Under the pieces are notes generated by a model. It was not told the origin of the DNA, searched no databases, and was given only the letters and a program-made list of their open reading frames with translations. A stretch of 33,719 nucleotides of DNA from Nitrosomonadales bacterium. Lineage in GTDB: Bacteria > Pseudomonadota > Gammaproteobacteria > Burkholderiales > Gallionellaceae. Shown here in pieces: positions 33,710 through 33,719 of this stretch (position 1 is the stretch's first letter; each line of letters opens with the position of its first letter). Location: NCBI GenBank assembly GCA_016199835.1, contig JACQFX010000068.1:1-33719 (forward strand), read 5' to 3'. The position numbers and the translations under genes were made by a program.

Positions 33710-33719
33710 ATGCGCGCAG
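33710..33719 (+). CDS. Start of a gene running off the window
   Basis: GGAG (33701-33704) lies five bases before ATG 33710, followed by two sense codons (Met-Arg-Ala) and one base to the window end. With the promoter and repeats upstream, this is probably the first gene of a mobile element, for example an IstA-type transposase. Three residues cannot identify it. Confidence 0.35.

Overview
The window looks like the chromosome of a betaproteobacterium, most likely of the Nitrosomonadales/Gallionellaceae type. I infer this from moderately GC-rich coding sequence, the gene order of the fatty-acid cluster, REP-associated transposase remnants and the style of the RTX/He_PIG repeat protein. It is not proven by any marker gene.

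Left accessory region (1-14720). Two type II toxin-antitoxin pairs (Phd/YefM with a PIN toxin; MazE-like with a ChpB/MazF-like toxin) lie between two decayed REP-associated tyrosine transposase (RAYT) remnants. Next come a four-helix membrane protein and an overlapping lipoprotein gene. A complete 1325-bp IS4-family element (17-bp perfect terminal repeats, 9-bp target duplication) has landed at the lipoprotein stop codon. Behind it is a giant RTX protein gene with an N-terminal class 3 lipase domain. Removing the IS leaves only 35 bp between lipoprotein and lipase, so these three genes were probably one unit. The giant gene is split by a one-base deficit in a run of six G (9136-9141). Restoring it gives one 3306-residue protein with a lipase domain, RTX beta-rolls, two pairs of Ig-like He_PIG domains, a tandem module array and a presumptive C-terminal type I secretion signal.

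Core region (14779-25775). The conserved block is yceF(maf2) on the minus strand, then yceD-rpmF-plsX-fabH-fabD-fabG-acpP-fabF-pabC-mltG-tmk-holB-tatD on the plus strand. It links membrane lipid initiation, fatty acid synthesis, folate synthesis, murein processing, dTMP kinase and the DNA polymerase III clamp loader. Many junctions overlap or are only a few bases apart. Good sigma70-like promoters are visible before yceD and acpP, and there is a terminator-like hairpin after rpmF.

Right region (25837-33719). ComEC (DNA uptake) and a P-type cation ATPase are on the minus strand, followed by a DUF2062 membrane protein on the plus strand. Then come a membrane-anchored protein made of two fused group I truncated hemoglobins (minus) and a SAM-dependent methyltransferase (plus). 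The last 370 bp hold a 35-bp AT-rich palindrome, a possible decayed coding fragment, a 24-bp tandem repeat carrying a near-consensus promoter, and the first codons of a gene that leaves the window, possibly the left end of an IS21-like element.

The most interesting items are the split giant lipase-RTX protein with its lipoprotein/membrane neighbours, its array of Asn-for-Asp 18-residue repeats, and the tandem membrane-anchored truncated hemoglobin.
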